Below, one piece after another: positions 62,369-64,000 of a stretch of DNA of 64,000 bases. The DNA lies in assembly GCA_964421595.1 (NCBI GenBank), contig CAYQXY010000028.1, forward strand, positions 1-64,000, written 5' to 3'. Numbering within the stretch: position 1 is the stretch's first letter; each line of letters begins with the position of its first letter. The notes under the pieces are model-generated. The model was not told the DNA's origin, searched no databases, and worked only from the letters and a program-made list of their open reading frames with translations. The position numbers were made by a program, and so were the translations under genes. Source of the stretch: PXAP01 sp964421595. Lineage in GTDB: Bacteria > Bacteroidota > Bacteroidia > Bacteroidales > PUMT01.

Positions 62369-62544
62369 TGTCTTTAAACTGTCAATATTTCATATAAGAA
62401 AATATCAGAGGCAGGATTGGTGTGATTAGCTGCAGGTGTAAGTCAGTCCCCAACCTGAAATCATCTGAACATTTAGCCTGAGGAGGATGGTAAATATTTA
62501 TTTAAATCTGTTTTTTTGTTAATAAGTTTGTTTCGTATTTATTA

Positions 62545-62552
62545 TATATTTG
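62545..62552 (+). promoter_or_regulatory. -7 element before the DUF4954 gene
   Basis: TATATTTG matches TAnnTTTG, 43 bp before the ATG at 62596. The nearest TTTG (62527-62530) is too close at 14 bp, so the -33 is unclear. Confidence 0.4.
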
Positions 62553-62595
62553 CAGGAAGATTTAAAAACAGTGACATTATTTAAATAGTTAAAAA

Positions 62596-64000
62596 ATGCC
62601 TAAAGTAACCATTCTTGCTTCTGATAGCCTGGGTAAGGATTTCATACCTCATGAATACCTTAATAACGGAAGCAGCCAGTATGATATCCGGAATATGCAG
62701 TCTGTGCGTCCTGTTGAACAATGGAGAAACCTTAGATCTGATGAGATAGAGAGGCTCGTGCTTAACCAGAATACAGCTGATAACTGGGACGACATATATG
62801 TTACTGAGTATTTCGATCCTTCACTCATCAGGAATAATAAATTTTACGGACTTATCAGGATCGGCAGCGTAAGGGATATCGTTTTAAGACATCATGATCT
62901 TATGCTTTCAGCTGGAATAACCAATAGTCTTATAGTAAGCTGCGATATAGGCAATGATGTTGCAATCCATAATGTACAATATCTTTCACATTATATTGTC
63001 GGTGACCGGTGTATTCTTTTTAATGTCATGGAAATGAATACTACTGATCATGCAAAGTTCGGGAATGGAATTATCAAAGATGGAGAAGATGAAGATGTCA
63101 GGGTATGGATGGATCTGATCAACGAAACTGGTTCCAGGCAGGTTTTGCCTTTTGACGGTATGATTTCTGCAGATGCCTGGATCTGGGCAAAATACAAGGA
63201 TGATCAGGCGCTGCAAAGCAGGCTGAAACAAATTACCCAAAACATATATGATAAACGCAGGGGTTATTATGGTACCATCGGTAATGAATGTGTGATCAAG
63301 AATTCTCATACTCTTAAAGATGTTAAAATCGGTGCAGGATGCTATATAAAAGGTGCTAATAAGATTAAGAATATCACAGTTAACTCTTCACAGGAAGAGC
63401 CAACACAAATAGGCGAAGGGGTTGAGCTGGTAAATGGGATTATCGGCTATGGCTGCAGAATATTTTATGGGTGCAAGGCAGTAAGGTTTGTTCTTGGAAA
63501 TAATTCAAATCTTAAATACGGCGCACGTCTGATCAACTCCTTTTTGGGTGATAACTCAACAATATCATGCTGCGAAGTACTAAACAGCCTGATATTTCCT
63601 GCTCATGAACAACACCATAATAATTCTTTCCTGGTGGCTGCTGTTGTAATGGGGCAAAGTAATATTGCTGCCGGAGCTACTCTGGGTTCGAATCATAACA
63701 GCAGGGCAAATGACAGCGAGATTATTGCAGGTCGTGGTTTCTGGCCGGGACTGTGTGTGAGTCTCAAGCATTCCAGCCGTTTTGCTTCTTTTAATCTTTT
63801 ATCAAAATCCGATTATCCCTACGAACTCGATATACCATTACCTTTTTCACTTGTCAGCAATAATCAGAGTAAGGATCAGCTTGAGGTGATGCCTGCATAT
63901 TGGTGGATGTACAACATGTATGCTCTTGCAAGGAATTCCCGTAAATTTGTTTTAAGAGATAAACGTCAGCGCAAACTGCAGAACATCGAATTTGAAGCTC
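62596..64000 (+). CDS. DUF4954-type left-handed beta-helix protein (3' end outside the window)
   Basis: The first 468 codons are present and the frame is open to the window end. It starts MPKVTILASDSLGKDF. Residues about 85-400 carry hexapeptide-like turns (IGSVRDIVLR, ISCDIGNDVAIHN-like, VGDRCILFN, IGAGCYIKG, IGEGVELVNGIIGYG, YGARLINSFLGDN), the left-handed helix of sugar-nucleotidyl/acyltransferase relatives. RGYYGTIGNECVIKN and SNIAAGATLGSNHNSR match the DUF4954 family of Bacteroidota. The enzymatic role is unknown; a transferase acting on nucleotide sugars is possible. Confidence 0.85.
   Translation, partial: MPKVTILASDSLGKDFIPHEYLNNGSSQYDIRNMQSVRPVEQWRNLRSDEIERLVLNQNTADNWDDIYVTEYFDPSLIRNNKFYGLIRIGSVRDIVLRHHDLMLSAGITNSLIVSCDIGNDVAIHNVQYLSHYIVGDRCILFNVMEMNTTDHAKFGNGIIKDGEDEDVRVWMDLINETGSRQVLPFDGMISADAWIWAKYKDDQALQSRLKQITQNIYDKRRGYYGTIGNECVIKNSHTLKDVKIGAGCYIKGANKIKNITVNSSQEEPTQIGEGVELVNGIIGYGCRIFYGCKAVRFVLGNNSNLKYGARLINSFLGDNSTISCCEVLNSLIFPAHEQHHNNSFLVAAVVMGQSNIAAGATLGSNHNSRANDSEIIAGRGFWPGLCVSLKHSSRFASFNLLSKSDYPYELDIPLPFSLVSNNQSKDQLEVMPAYWWMYNMYALARNSRKFVLRDKRQRKLQNIEFEA

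Noticed and set aside
1..64000. CRISPR arrays, transposases, integrases, phage genes, rRNA or tRNA
   Set aside because: None seen in reading both strands; no direct repeats of CRISPR type or terminal inverted repeats were noticed.

Overview
The window is about 64 kb from a Bacteroidota genome, most likely a free-living polysaccharide degrader of the Bacteroidales/Marinilabiliales type (inference). The evidence is: promoters of the TAnnTTTG type; a type IX secretion C-terminal domain (44381-46321); a TonB-dependent receptor with an N-terminal carboxypeptidase-D regulatory domain; a BlaI/BlaR1 pair whose sensor ends in a TonB-C domain; and a DUF4954-type gene. By eye GC is around 40-45%, with one clear GC-rich island (4835-6304).

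1-24.7 kb: a carbohydrate catabolic region with four S1-type sulfatases, a BNR-type beta-propeller enzyme, a GH42-like glycosidase, a GH95 fucosidase, an SSS symporter with a LacI regulator (paired operators between them), a partial FAD oxidoreductase, an HAD phosphatase/mutase, and two divergent Tat/lipoprotein cassettes of Gfo/Idh/MocA oxidoreductase plus TIM-barrel isomerase with an enolase-superfamily enzyme. No SusC/SusD pair is present. With the GH29 fucosidase, LacI regulator, alcohol dehydrogenase and aldo/keto reductase at 31.5-36.5 kb, the set fits breakdown of a sulfated, fucose-containing glycan. Desulfation and exo-fucosidase action would occur outside the cytoplasm, oxidation in the periplasm, with Na+-coupled import and cytosolic redox steps (inference).

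24.8-31.4 kb: small regulators and membrane proteins, a zone of gene decay (a broken GNAT acetyltransferase, a 3' remnant of an NAD(P)-binding protein, a lipoprotein gene split by one amber codon), and a blaI-blaR1-like locus with its operator over its promoter.

36.8-41 kb: dodecin, then the most unusual locus. An ArsM-like methyltransferase diverges from a 31-residue peptide gene with three cysteines, which is followed by a radical SAM/SPASM enzyme and a thioredoxin/thioredoxin-reductase fusion. This looks like a peptide-maturation or redox module that I cannot assign to a named system.

41-64 kb: mostly housekeeping or scattered functions: a YdjM-like membrane hydrolase, a lipoprotein amidase, a T9SS cargo protein, a GhrA-like dehydrogenase, a membrane-anchored alpha/beta hydrolase of unusual architecture, DUF2461, endonuclease IV, a TonB receptor with a LytS/LytTR two-component pair, a PBP4-type carboxypeptidase, a single-domain response regulator, a cold-shock-domain protein, a GH43 lipoprotein and a 3'-truncated DUF4954 gene. 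No tRNA, rRNA, CRISPR array, transposase or integrase was seen.
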